NCBI RefSeq assembly: GCF_014397245.1
Contig: NZ_JACLHY010000018.1
Location: 43,037 to 107,036 of the forward strand
Length of the DNA: 64,000 bases
DNA from: Arenibacter arenosicollis
Lineage (GTDB): Bacteria > Bacteroidota > Bacteroidia > Flavobacteriales > Flavobacteriaceae
Reading direction: 5' to 3'
Shown here: in pieces, positions 27,151-35,239 of the stretch
How positions within the stretch are numbered: the first letter of the stretch is position 1
Layout of the letters: each line of letters starts with the position of its first letter
The notes under the pieces: model-generated
Seen by the model: only the letters and a program-made list of their open reading frames with translations
The model's database searches: none
What the model was told of the DNA's origin: nothing
Made by a program: the position numbers and the translations under genes

Positions 27151-29223
27151 TTATGCAGATTGGGGTTCTATCTGTTTTTCCAAGACATAAGGGATGGTAA
27201 CTATTACTTTTGTTCCTTTTCCTATGCTACTTTGAATGTCATAAGTTCCATTTAACTTCTCCAATCTAGAATTTATGTTTTTAAGTCCAATACCTCGTTT
27301 TCCTTTCTTTTGATCAAAACCAACTCCGTTGTCCAATACTACAATTCTCACATTATTCTCATCAGACTCAAACAATAGGTCCACTTTCGAGGCCTTGGCG
27401 TGTTTTATACAATTCTGTAAACTCTCCTGTACAATTCTGTAAATATTAATTTTAATATCTCCTTTTAATTCATCCCAATCTATTTTATCGTCGTACTCAA
27501 AATGACATTTTATTTTGGAGGAATCCTGAATTGTTTTCACCAATTCCTCAATGGATACAATAAAGTTATGAATTTTTTCTTCCGATGCCCTGCTTAGTTC
27601 ATGTGAAATTGTACGAATTTCCTCCTCCAATTGTTGTAATTTCTTTAGTAGGTCACTCCGCTTTAGAACGGAATCGGAATCGGTTTTATTGTTGAGGCCG
27701 GTAAGAATTAAACGTATTCCTAACATTTGTCCCAAAATACCGTCGTGTAATTCTTCCGATATACGTCTCTTTTCCAGTTGTTTACCTTCTTCAACCTTTT
27801 TGTTTTGCGCTAATAAAAGATTAAAAATTTCTTGATTCGCCTCTTGCTGGGCCTTTTCGAATCTTAATTTTTGATTTTTCCGGCGTTGATCAAGAGTGAT
27901 AAGTATAAAAACTGCCAAGATAAGTACCGCCACAGCAATACCGATCCATAATTGGCGCTGCCTGGTAAGCAGTTCATTTTGTTCAATAAACTCATCCGTT
28001 TCAAAGCGTATCCTGGTAAATTTATTTCTTGTGGCACGTTCTTCACGAATTAAACTATCGTTTAATTTTATATATTCCTGATTATAGCGTGATGAATTTG
28101 CTGGGTCAAGTTTTGCTAAAAGTTCCAAAGATTCAAGTAACCTTCTATTATTACTGGTCTGTTCTGAAATTTTTTTAGCAATTTGAGCGTTGTGTACGGC
28201 TTTTGCAGAATCTTTTTGGTGTAAATAATATTCTGCCAATTCGAAATAGGTAATAGCCAAACCTCTAGAATCTCCAATGCTATCCTTTATTTTTAACGCT
28301 TTTTTAAAGGCTGCCAATACTCCCACGGTGTCCCCTAGTTTAGTCTTACTTTGAGCATAATTGGAAAGTGCCAGTGCGTATGATTCAGTGTCCTTATGAT
28401 AGATACTGTCTGTTTTAATAATCTTTTCAAAGCTTTCAATGGCCTTTTTATCTTCCCCTTTTGCTTGATAGACCATTCCAATATTGTTAAATGCGACCAT
28501 TCTTAGTCGATTCGATTGGTCTCTTTTGGATTTGTCCAAATAGAACAATGCCTTATCGTAATATTCCAAAGCCTTGTCATATTCATTTAGTGCGTTGGTC
28601 ACAGACCCTAAATTATTATAACATAGAAACAGTTGATAATATTTGTCCAGAGGTTTCAATAGTTCAATGGCTTCTATGGTCGTGACTTCACTTGCGGTAT
28701 AATCCTTTATATTTGACTGTACCCTGGCCAAATTGTACAAAACGCGAGCGGTAGCATAATCATCCTTTAAGGATCTAAAGATTTTCTCTGCCTGTGAGAA
28801 ATGGTAATAGGCACTATCCTGTAAAGAATTGTCCTCCAAAAAAGTGCCTAAATCCCAATGATTGTTAGCCAAGGCATTGGAGTCTTTTCTTATTCTAGCA
28901 AGGTTAATTGCAATTTTGTTGGAGCGTCTAAATTGCAAAGAATCCCCCAATATAGAATAGTAATATGAAAATTTTGAAAAATATCTAGATTTTAGAGAAT
29001 CGTTTTCCTCCTTTAGGGCTAATTCAAAGCCTTTTAAAAGATTATTTTTGTAATCTTCTGCAGAAGTGCTGTTTTCTTCGGAAAACCAATATTGAATACT
29101 GTCGTGTTGAATTGAGGTTTCCGATTGTTTAATACTAGCATTCCTGTCATTACAACTAAAGAGTATTAGTTGAAATGAAATGACTAAATAAATGATAAAT
29201 CTGCTAAATACATTTTTGTTCAT
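27151..29223 (-). CDS. TPR-sensor histidine kinase (HisKA_3 type)
   Basis: A 690-residue kinase. The N-terminus is a signal sequence with lipobox-like ILFSC (C24), so it may be lipidated as well as membrane-spanning. The extracytoplasmic part (about 40-420) consists of TPR repeats (for example YNLARVQSNIKDYTASE, YNNLGSVTNALNEYDKALEYYDKAL). One membrane segment (IGIAVAVLILAVFILITL) follows, then a short coiled coil. The phospho-acceptor is H493 in RRISEELHDGILGQMLG, and the HATPase domain has QESLQNCIKHAKAS, DNGVGFD and GIGLKNI. This is the NarX-like class that pairs with LuxR-type regulators. The signal is unknown; TPR sensors usually bind protein or peptide partners. Confidence 0.9.
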   Translation of the reverse strand: MNKNVFSRFIIYLVISFQLILFSCNDRNASIKQSETSIQHDSIQYWFSEENSTSAEDYKNNLLKGFELALKEENDSLKSRYFSKFSYYYSILGDSLQFRRSNKIAINLARIRKDSNALANNHWDLGTFLEDNSLQDSAYYHFSQAEKIFRSLKDDYATARVLYNLARVQSNIKDYTASEVTTIEAIELLKPLDKYYQLFLCYNNLGSVTNALNEYDKALEYYDKALFYLDKSKRDQSNRLRMVAFNNIGMVYQAKGEDKKAIESFEKIIKTDSIYHKDTESYALALSNYAQSKTKLGDTVGVLAAFKKALKIKDSIGDSRGLAITYFELAEYYLHQKDSAKAVHNAQIAKKISEQTSNNRRLLESLELLAKLDPANSSRYNQEYIKLNDSLIREERATRNKFTRIRFETDEFIEQNELLTRQRQLWIGIAVAVLILAVFILITLDQRRKNQKLRFEKAQQEANQEIFNLLLAQNKKVEEGKQLEKRRISEELHDGILGQMLGIRLILTGLNNKTDSDSVLKRSDLLKKLQQLEEEIRTISHELSRASEEKIHNFIVSIEELVKTIQDSSKIKCHFEYDDKIDWDELKGDIKINIYRIVQESLQNCIKHAKASKVDLLFESDENNVRIVVLDNGVGFDQKKGKRGIGLKNINSRLEKLNGTYDIQSSIGKGTKVIVTIPYVLEKQIEPQSA

Positions 29224-29238
29224 GGAGGTGGAAAGATA

Positions 29239-29271
29239 AAAAAAAAGCCCTAAACAAATTTGCTTAGAGCT
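29239..29271 (-). terminator. Terminator between the repeat protein gene and the kinase gene
   Basis: On the minus strand AGCTCTAA pairs (one mismatch) with TTAGGGCT around an AT-rich loop (29246-29271), followed by T9. It lies 60 nt after the stop of the repeat protein gene, so kinase expression likely needs its own promoter or read-through. Confidence 0.7.
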
Positions 29272-29330
29272 TAATATTTTGATGAAGTATGGTCCACTTC
29301 AATACTATGTATTATCTAGTTTAGCTAAAC

Positions 29331-29939
29331 CTACACTATGGCATCGTTTAAATTTTGTAATTCCGACATTACCGGTGGAGGATCTCTTCTTTCCTTTGGA
29401 ATATTGTCACCATCGGTAGCAACTGCATTGTCATTATACTGGAAATCGCTCATTACCGGTGGAGGATCTCTTCTTTCCTTTGGGATGTTGTCACCATCAG
29501 TGGCAACTGCATTGTCATTATACTGGAAATCGCTCATTACCGGTGGAGGATCTCTTCTTTCCTTTGGGATGTTGTCACCGTCAGTGGCAACTGCATTGTC
29601 ATTATACTGGAAATCGCTCATTACCGGTGGAGGATCTCTTCTTTCCTTTGGAATGTTGTCACCGTCAGTAGCAACTGCGTTGTCATTATACTGGAAATTG
29701 CTCATTACCGGGGGAGGATCTCTTCTTTCCTTTGGAATGTTGTCGCCATCGGTAGCAACGGCATTGTCATTGTAATGGAAATCGCTCATTACCGGGGGAG
29801 GATCTCTTCTTTCTTTTGGAATGTTGTCGCCATCAGTGGCGATGGCATTATCCGCAGCAGGGAACATTTCTTGGGTTCCCATAGCAAATAAGCCCATACT
29901 TAGCAGAACTACTGCAAAAATAGATAGTAATTTTTTCAT
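29331..29939 (-). CDS. Secreted protein of six 28-residue tandem repeats
   Basis: A 202-residue exported protein that I do not recognise. A signal peptide (MKKLLSIFAVVLLSMGLFA) is followed by a short leader and six copies of a 28-residue unit. Each unit contains ATDGDNIPKERRDPPPVMS and then a variable (D/N)F(Q/H)YN linker. The first unit has I for V, and the last ends in SELQNLNDAIV. Charged, proline-rich and without cysteine, the protein is likely disordered. Each unit has one dibasic RR that could be a cleavage site, so a multi-copy peptide precursor is possible; this is inference. It is flanked by a LytTR regulator and a TPR kinase on the same strand and has its own terminator. Confidence 0.8.
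   Translation of the reverse strand: MKKLLSIFAVVLLSMGLFAMGTQEMFPAADNAIATDGDNIPKERRDPPPVMSDFHYNDNAVATDGDNIPKERRDPPPVMSNFQYNDNAVATDGDNIPKERRDPPPVMSDFQYNDNAVATDGDNIPKERRDPPPVMSDFQYNDNAVATDGDNIPKERRDPPPVMSDFQYNDNAVATDGDNIPKERRDPPPVMSELQNLNDAIV
29359..29852 (-). repeat. Six 84-bp tandem repeats within the secreted protein gene
   Basis: The same short sequence (ACCGG[T/G]GGAGGATCTC on the plus strand) recurs at 29371, 29455, 29539, 29623, 29707 and 29791, exactly 84 bp apart. Copies differ at only a few, mostly silent, sites. The array keeps the reading frame. Confidence 0.95.
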
Positions 29940-30073
29940 TTTTCGATGGTTTTCGAGGGTTAATAATGTATAGCTAAACTAATACAGATGAACCTTGAAA
30001 AAATTATGTAGGAATTATCTTTAGCAGATGTCCGAGTTCTATTAGTGAGCGTACTGTTTTTGTAAGAATTTGA

Positions 30074-30805
30074 CTAATTAAGTGTAGAAATGGTATTTTT
30101 GGCCAATACCTGTTTTAGATTTTCAATATTGCTTTTGTAAGATTTGGAAAAAGGCAATTGTAGTTTATCATGCTTTAAAGTGCATAGGCCTTTTCCATAA
30201 TTGATCCTAGAAACAAAGTTAATATTAATGATATAACTCTGATGAACCCTCACAAAATTTGTGGGCAAATTGTTTTCAAAAGTCTTTAACGTTTTAAAAG
30301 CGCTAATAGTACTTCCATCTTTCATAAAAAAATCGGTAGCATTATTATCTGCCTGTAAATACATGATTTCTTGTGTATTTATATAACGATAGTCTTTATA
30401 TGATTGAAGTAAAAGCGTTTTTGGTTCTTGTTCCTTTGGAGTTTTTAACTTTAAACGGAGTAAGGTCTTTCTAATGTCGAATTCGTTATAAGGCAATAAC
30501 CAATAATCGAAGAAATGACATTTTATTGCTTCAAACGCGAATTGTTTGCTTTTTGAGATACCTATAAATATGGGGATTTCCTTCAGATATTGGTGCATCT
30601 CTATAATCATGTGAAAATACTCATGGGCCTTTTCATTCAAATGAATGAAAACAACATCTGGTGATTTCTTTAGTATACCATTCAGTCCGTCTACGCTATC
30701 GGTGGCTACTCCGGCACAATAAAACTCACTATATTCTTCCATATAGTGCTGTAGCTGTAAATTGGATTGGGCATCAGAGTCCAAAATGGTATATGTATAT
30801 TCCAT
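30074..30805 (-). CDS. LytTR-family DNA-binding protein with pseudo-receiver domain
   Basis: A 243-residue AlgR/LytR-like regulator. The C-terminal LytTR domain (about 135-235) is well formed: YKDYRYINTQEIMYLQADNNATDF, FVRVHQSYIININFVSRI. The N-terminal receiver-like domain lacks key residues. The phospho-acceptor position is H55 (VVFIHLNEK in place of the usual LD), and the conserved Lys is L104 (DYWLLPYN). It therefore probably cannot be phosphorylated in the normal way. It has no adjacent LytS-type kinase. The promoter carries an inverted repeat shared with the gene at 25535-26206. Confidence 0.85.
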   Translation of the reverse strand: MEYTYTILDSDAQSNLQLQHYMEEYSEFYCAGVATDSVDGLNGILKKSPDVVFIHLNEKAHEYFHMIIEMHQYLKEIPIFIGISKSKQFAFEAIKCHFFDYWLLPYNEFDIRKTLLRLKLKTPKEQEPKTLLLQSYKDYRYINTQEIMYLQADNNATDFFMKDGSTISAFKTLKTFENNLPTNFVRVHQSYIININFVSRINYGKGLCTLKHDKLQLPFSKSYKSNIENLKQVLAKNTISTLN

Positions 30806-30825
30806 AATTTCAGATGATTTTAAGG

Positions 30826-30832
30826 CAAATTA
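30826..30832 (-). promoter_or_regulatory. Degenerate -7 box of the LytTR gene
   Basis: TAATTTG on the minus strand is one base short of TAnnTTTG and starts 27 nt before the ATG. It is 30 nt downstream of the shared inverted repeat, almost the same geometry as at 26.2 kb. Confidence 0.35.
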
Positions 30833-30861
30833 GTGATACTTAGTAGCATAGGGTGGTGTTT

Positions 30862-30884
30862 CAACCTTAGAAAAACTAGGGTTT
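30862..30884. promoter_or_regulatory. Inverted repeat upstream of the LytTR gene, shared element
   Basis: AACCTTAG (30863-30870) and CTAGGGTT (30876-30883) pair with one mismatch around AAAAA. The 23-nt element matches 26273-26295 at 20 positions. Confidence 0.6.
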
Positions 30885-30952
30885 TCATTTTATTGGCAAA
30901 ATAAACAAAATTTGGAAGATTTTTCTTTCAAAATTCAAAGAGTAGTATTATG

Positions 30953-32476
30953 TCACTCAGTATAAAATACTTCATATGCACCAATGGCAGGATTTTTTGT
31001 CCTGTCGGTACCCAAAATATCTAGTGGAACTAAATGCGCTGCATCTGGATTTCCGGCTCCAATTGCACTGGAATTTTCTTTAATCATAAAATTGTTTTTT
31101 GTGGGTGATACAAAGATTGGGTCTAGATTGAGAAGTGTATTTTTATATAAGGATGCATCGTTAAAATTATATAAGCTGTCTTCTGTATCGTTAGTGAATT
31201 TTATTAGGCAGTTTTCAAAATTAAAATTAAATGCCTTATCAGGGTCCTTGCTTAAGTTTAATTCAATTGGATTACTTCCGTAAATAATACAGTTTTTAAA
31301 ATCAGCTCTTGCCAGGTCATAGGAATTACCGTCAATAAAGGCAGAGTTGTCTATTTGTAAAGCAGCATTTGATCGAAACCCATATTTCCAATAATTGGCA
31401 ATGGTGGCATGAATAAAGCTGTAGTCGCCTCCCTGGTTACAATACAAGGATATATTTCCTGCACTACCAAGGACCAAATTCTCACTTCGTAATACCGCTG
31501 TTTTTGCCCATAAATTAATATTTTCACTATTATATATTTGAGAATTTTTTATGGTCAATGTGGTTTCCTCAACCGTATTATCACCCTGAACGAGAATTCC
31601 AACGGTAGCATTTTTAATAGTAAGGTATTCTATTTTGTTGTTTATACTGCCTTTAGATATCCATATTGACCCCCACTGTCCCGGGATGTCCGAATAGGAG
31701 GGTTCCAAGCGGTTGCCTTCAAAAATAACTTCATTTTCCAGTAATTCCTTGTCCTGGCTTAGTTTGCCATTAATATGTATGGAGGCATCTTTTTTAATCA
31801 ATACTCCGGAATTCTTATGAAAATGTACCCGTGAACCCTTATCTATATTCAAGGTTTTGCCTTCGGGTACCGAGGCATATCCATAGATTACATAGGGTTT
31901 GTCCTTGGTAAACAGCAGTTGATCGGCGTTTAGTTCAAAACCCTCGACTATTATTTCTTTCCCCGTTTCACTAACATCAAGGATAATTGTTTCACGTTGT
32001 CCGTTTACCGATTTTTTTGGGAAGTAAAATATAGCATCTTTTATCAAGGTTACCAATTGTACTTCTTGCAAGTGGTTTTCTTTATCAAATTGTATGGCAT
32101 CCGTGTATAAAAATTCCATGGCATCCGAATCGCCAATATCAAAAGTGGTCTCAATAAATATGTATAGGCTATCCTTGGCGAATAATGGTATATCTTTAAA
32201 TTCCTGGCCAGCTTCGCCGTCCACATTTAAACGATACTTGCTGTTGCCTCCGCTTTTAAGTACTATACTGGGAATGCTTATATCATTAGTAGTCCGATTA
32301 TATACTTTTAAGGTGTAGGTGCTGCTTCCTATATGGCTGAAAATGGTATCCAAAAAAACAGTATCCTTGGAAAATTCCAAGGAACCATTGCTTTGCGCAT
32401 AATCGAAGTCCACCCTGCAGGAAGAAAAGATTAGGAGTAGAATTAGGGCGGAAAATATAAAAAAGGATTTATGCAC
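30953..32476 (-). CDS. Right-handed beta-helix lipoprotein
   Basis: A 507-residue surface or periplasmic lipoprotein (lipobox FSSC near residue 20). After an Ig-like N-terminal part that starts with FSKDTVFLDTIFSHIGSSTYTLKVYN, the centre has parallel beta-helix rungs: YLTIKNATVGILV, TLTIKNSQIYN, LRSENLVLGSAGNISLYCNQGG. The end, SSAIGAGNPDAAHLVPLDILGTDRTKNPAIGAYE, is the usual closing motif of choice-of-anchor/parallel beta-helix proteins. It could bind or process polysaccharide, but no catalytic motif is seen. It follows the thioesterase gene by 17 nt on the same strand. Confidence 0.8.
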   Translation of the reverse strand: MHKSFFIFSALILLLIFSSCRVDFDYAQSNGSLEFSKDTVFLDTIFSHIGSSTYTLKVYNRTTNDISIPSIVLKSGGNSKYRLNVDGEAGQEFKDIPLFAKDSLYIFIETTFDIGDSDAMEFLYTDAIQFDKENHLQEVQLVTLIKDAIFYFPKKSVNGQRETIILDVSETGKEIIVEGFELNADQLLFTKDKPYVIYGYASVPEGKTLNIDKGSRVHFHKNSGVLIKKDASIHINGKLSQDKELLENEVIFEGNRLEPSYSDIPGQWGSIWISKGSINNKIEYLTIKNATVGILVQGDNTVEETTLTIKNSQIYNSENINLWAKTAVLRSENLVLGSAGNISLYCNQGGDYSFIHATIANYWKYGFRSNAALQIDNSAFIDGNSYDLARADFKNCIIYGSNPIELNLSKDPDKAFNFNFENCLIKFTNDTEDSLYNFNDASLYKNTLLNLDPIFVSPTKNNFMIKENSSAIGAGNPDAAHLVPLDILGTDRTKNPAIGAYEVFYTE

Positions 32477-32493
32477 GTAACTTGTTCAATAAT

Positions 32494-32892
32494 TTAGGTT
32501 TGGGTGATAAAAATATTTTCAATTTCCGAAGAAATCCGCATGGGTTTAAAGGTTTCGGAGTTCAGCAAACACCATTCCGTCTTGGACTTGACCAACAATT
32601 GATTGCTTTCCTTGTTGTACATTTCTACAACCCTCACGCTTACTGGGCCTTTGGTCTTATCTATATAGGTTTTCATTAAAATAATATCGTCCAATTTAGC
32701 GGAGCTTTTGTATGTAATGTGATGGGTCAGGACCACCCAAACCGTTTTGTTGACCAAATCTTTGGGCGCTTTGGCTAGCCAATGTTCCTTGGCAATATCT
32801 TGCATCCATTGTACATACCGTACATTATTCACATGCTCAAGGTCATCCAGATCATCTTCTACCACCTTTATGGTTTTTTCAAAAATTCCCAT
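32494..32892 (-). CDS. Acyl-CoA thioesterase, 4HBT (hotdog) family
   Basis: A 132-residue hotdog-fold protein that probably hydrolyses acyl-CoA in the cytosol. The family mark is LDDLEHVNNVRYVQWMQDIAKEHW, which includes the usual H-V-N-N-x-xY motif with the active-site Asp replaced or shifted. ITYKSSAKLDDIILMKTYI is the following strand pair. Substrate unknown. It lies 2 nt from the glutaminyl cyclase gene upstream, so the two are probably cotranscribed. Confidence 0.85.
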   Translation of the reverse strand: MGIFEKTIKVVEDDLDDLEHVNNVRYVQWMQDIAKEHWLAKAPKDLVNKTVWVVLTHHITYKSSAKLDDIILMKTYIDKTKGPVSVRVVEMYNKESNQLLVKSKTEWCLLNSETFKPMRISSEIENIFITQT

Positions 32893-32894
32893 AC

Positions 32895-33935
32895 TTACTT
32901 TTTAAGGATGTTTACCTCAAATAATTTATCCCAGTTTTTTCCGGTAACGAAGAAAGTCTTTCTTTGTGGATGATAGGCCACTCCGTTGAGTACATCGAGA
33001 TTTTGATGTTGGGTCACCTTTTCCTTTAGGCCTCCAAAATTTATTACACCCTCAATAGCCCCACTTTTAGCGTCAATGATCATCATGCTTTCCTTTTGAT
33101 ATACATTGGCATAAATTTTTCCGTTTACGTATTCCAGTTCATTGGCCTTATTAAAAATGGAGGTATTGGTCACTGTTTCAAAATGCCCCTCTTCCGCCAA
33201 GGTTGTTGGATTTAGAAACCATATTTTTTCAGTGCCGTCACTCTTGAATAATTTGCTGCCGTCATTGCACAAACCCCAACCTTCTTTACTTTGGTTGTAT
33301 TTAAAGCTGTCAATTTTCGTAAAATCCTTAAGATCATAAATAAATCCAACTCCACTTTGCCATGTAAGTTGATAAATTTTATCGTTTAGGATAGTTATGC
33401 CCTCACCAAAATAGGTGTTGTCCAAGTCTATCTTCTTTAAGATTTCACCAGTTCTAAAATCCACTTGCCTCAAAGATGATTTTCCTTTTTTACCGGTGCT
33501 TTCGTATAGGATGTCATTATGGAACTCCAATCCCTGTGTATAGGCATCCTTATCATGGGGATATTCATTAAGGATTTCATAGGTGTAAATCTCAGGGGCA
33601 TGTTCCGCCAATAATTTTATCCCTTTGGATACTTCAACGGTCTCGCCATCGAAACTGATATTTGCCGTTAATGTTTTAGCACCAAGTTCCGATTGATCCA
33701 GTGTTATTTTGTTGTTATTAACGGTAATTTCCTCATCATCTATCTTATAGGTAATCTTTTCAATTTCTTTATTCTTAAGGTTTTTGACCGCAACACCAAC
33801 AACCTGATTTTTTTGAAATTCGGTTACGTTCCCTTCCAATTGAATTTCAAAGAGCTTTGAAGGGTTGGTAGTGCCGTCACAAGCCAAAAAGAAAAGGGGA
33901 ATTATGAAAAAAAGATTTAATTTAAAGAAGTTCAT
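32895..33935 (-). CDS. Glutaminyl-peptide cyclotransferase (beta-propeller type), lipoprotein
   Basis: It converts N-terminal glutamine of exported proteins to pyroglutamate. The first 20 residues form a signal peptide with lipobox FFLAC. An Ig-like region follows, then a five-bladed propeller (about 110-346) with family motifs YTQGLEFHNDILYESTG, YFGEGITILNDKIYQLTW, SKEGWGLCNDGSKLFKSDG and ANELEYVNGKIYANVYQ. The plant/bacterial QC glutamate in LEF and ELEYVNG is present. Many Bacteroidota cyclise exported proteins after signal cleavage, which suits the location. Confidence 0.88.
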   Translation of the reverse strand: MNFFKLNLFFIIPLFFLACDGTTNPSKLFEIQLEGNVTEFQKNQVVGVAVKNLKNKEIEKITYKIDDEEITVNNNKITLDQSELGAKTLTANISFDGETVEVSKGIKLLAEHAPEIYTYEILNEYPHDKDAYTQGLEFHNDILYESTGKKGKSSLRQVDFRTGEILKKIDLDNTYFGEGITILNDKIYQLTWQSGVGFIYDLKDFTKIDSFKYNQSKEGWGLCNDGSKLFKSDGTEKIWFLNPTTLAEEGHFETVTNTSIFNKANELEYVNGKIYANVYQKESMMIIDAKSGAIEGVINFGGLKEKVTQHQNLDVLNGVAYHPQRKTFFVTGKNWDKLFEVNILKK

Positions 33936-34106
33936 TTTGTTATTCAGAGTATAATTAATATATTTTTTTAGTGGGTAAAGTGCTTTTTTTGCACAATTAA
34001 TGCCTTTGAATTCAATTTATTTGTCTTAAAATCAACTTGCTACATATAAATAAATGTGGCAACTTTTTAAGGCAAGATATTTAATAAAATTAAGACCTGA
34101 AAACGA

Positions 34107-34136
34107 TTGCAAAAAAATTAAAAGATTGTATATTTG
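34107..34136 (+). promoter_or_regulatory. Complete Bacteroidota promoter of the SRP RNA gene
   Basis: TTG at 34107-34109, a 19-nt spacer, and TATATTTG at 34129-34136 match the -33/-7 consensus. The expected start lies just at the RNA's first stem. Confidence 0.75.
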
Positions 34137-34140
34137 CATC

Positions 34141-34234
34141 GGCAAGTCCTACACGACCAGCTCCTGTAGAATCCCCCAGGGTGGGAACGCAGCAAGGGTA
34201 TATGGTTGTAGCGGTGCGATGTAGGTAGCTTGCC
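34141..34234 (+). ncRNA. ffs: Signal recognition particle RNA (4.5S-type)
   Basis: A compact bacterial SRP RNA that binds Ffh and directs membrane-protein ribosomes to FtsY. The ends pair (GGCAAG at 34141-34146 with CTTGCC at 34229-34234). The conserved tip is present: GGTGGGAACGCAGCAAGGG, with the asymmetric AGCA loop and GGAA-like tetraloop. The TGTAGGTAGC near the 3' side is also typical. A T-rich stretch follows at 34235-34241. The RNA is about 94 nt and stands between divergently oriented protein genes. Confidence 0.92.
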
Positions 34235-34357
34235 ATTTTTTGTGCCCTATAGTGAACAATAACTTCACATCTTTTTGTGTAACATTACACATATATAACT
34301 CCTTTATCAACTTCATTTCCTGTTTTATTCGTTAATTTGCAACCTTAATTTCTATTA

Positions 34358-35167
34358 ATGGAGCATAAGGTTGTACTGGTTACAGGAGGTTCTTCGGGCA
34401 TTGGAAAATCTATTGGGATTTTTTTAAAATCAAAGGGTTTTAAAGTTTACGGAACTACCCGGAATGTGGCCAACTATCCTAATTTTACAGATTTTGATCT
34501 TTTGGAATTGGATGTGAGGAATCCAGAAAGTATACAAACTGCAATTTCCGAGTTGATTGCAAAGGAAGGCAGAGTAGATGTGTTGGTGAATAATGCCGGC
34601 ATAGGCATTACGGGCCCAATAGAGGAAACACCGCATGCTGAAATCTTAAAGGCGTTCGACACTAATTTTAATGGTCCATTACACATGTGCAAAGCGGTTC
34701 TGCCTCACATGAGAAGTCAGAAAAAGGGCCTTATAATCAATATTACTTCCATTGCCGGTTATATGGGCTTGCCTTATCGGGGTATTTATTCTGCCAGCAA
34801 AGGTGCATTGGAGTTGGTAACGGAGGCTTTGAGAATGGAAATTAAAGGCTTTGGGATAAACATCACAAACTTGGCCCCTGGAGATTTTGCCACCAATATA
34901 GCCTCTGGTCGATATCATGCCCCAATATTGCCCGATTCACCTTATAGCTCTCCTTATGGGAAAACTTTGAAAATTATGAACGAACATGTGGACAGTGGTC
35001 AAGATCCTATGTTGGTTGCATACACGGTATTTAAAATCATAAACACCAAAAATCCTAAAGTTCATTATCAGGTAGGGGAGTTTATGCAAAAGTTTTCATT
35101 GTTTCTTAAAAAAATATTACCGGACAAAGTATATGAGAAACTCTTGATGAACCATTATAAATTGTAA
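34358..35167 (+). CDS. Short-chain dehydrogenase/reductase
   Basis: NAD(P)-dependent oxidoreductase of unknown substrate. The cofactor motif TGGSSGIGKSIG is at residues 9-20, NNAG at 78-81, and the catalytic triad is S131, Y144, K148 (YSASK). Length 269 is classical. The C-terminal extension (FMQKFSLFLKKILPDKVYEKLLMNHY) is amphipathic and may contact the membrane, as in SDRs acting on lipids or retinol-like compounds. It precedes the transaldolase gene, which has its own promoter. Confidence 0.88.
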   Translation: MEHKVVLVTGGSSGIGKSIGIFLKSKGFKVYGTTRNVANYPNFTDFDLLELDVRNPESIQTAISELIAKEGRVDVLVNNAGIGITGPIEETPHAEILKAFDTNFNGPLHMCKAVLPHMRSQKKGLIINITSIAGYMGLPYRGIYSASKGALELVTEALRMEIKGFGINITNLAPGDFATNIASGRYHAPILPDSPYSSPYGKTLKIMNEHVDSGQDPMLVAYTVFKIINTKNPKVHYQVGEFMQKFSLFLKKILPDKVYEKLLMNHYKL

Positions 35168-35172
35168 TTTTG
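35144..35172 (+). promoter_or_regulatory. Promoter of the transaldolase-type gene
   Basis: TTG (35144-35146), an 18-nt spacer and TAATTTTG (35165-35172) agree with the Bacteroidota consensus; the box overlaps the SDR stop. The ATG is 67 nt downstream. Confidence 0.55.
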
Positions 35173-35239
35173 CATCACCAAAAGGTAGACTTGCAAAAAG
35201 ACATATCTTTCACATTAATAATTTAAAAAAGCAATTGAC

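Noticed and set aside
29338..29775. Long plus-strand frames opposite the six-repeat gene (145 and 70 codons)
   Set aside because: They are antisense shadows that stay open only because the repeat is in frame; the minus-strand frame has the signal peptide.
29359..29852. CRISPR array
   Set aside because: The 84-bp units are contiguous, in frame, without unique spacers, and lie inside a gene with a signal peptide.
29974..30003. Possible third copy of the shared inverted repeat upstream of the repeat protein gene
   Set aside because: Only the half site AACCTTGAAAAA is present, there are no pairing arms, and the spacing to a weak -7-like box (9 nt) differs from the other two promoters.
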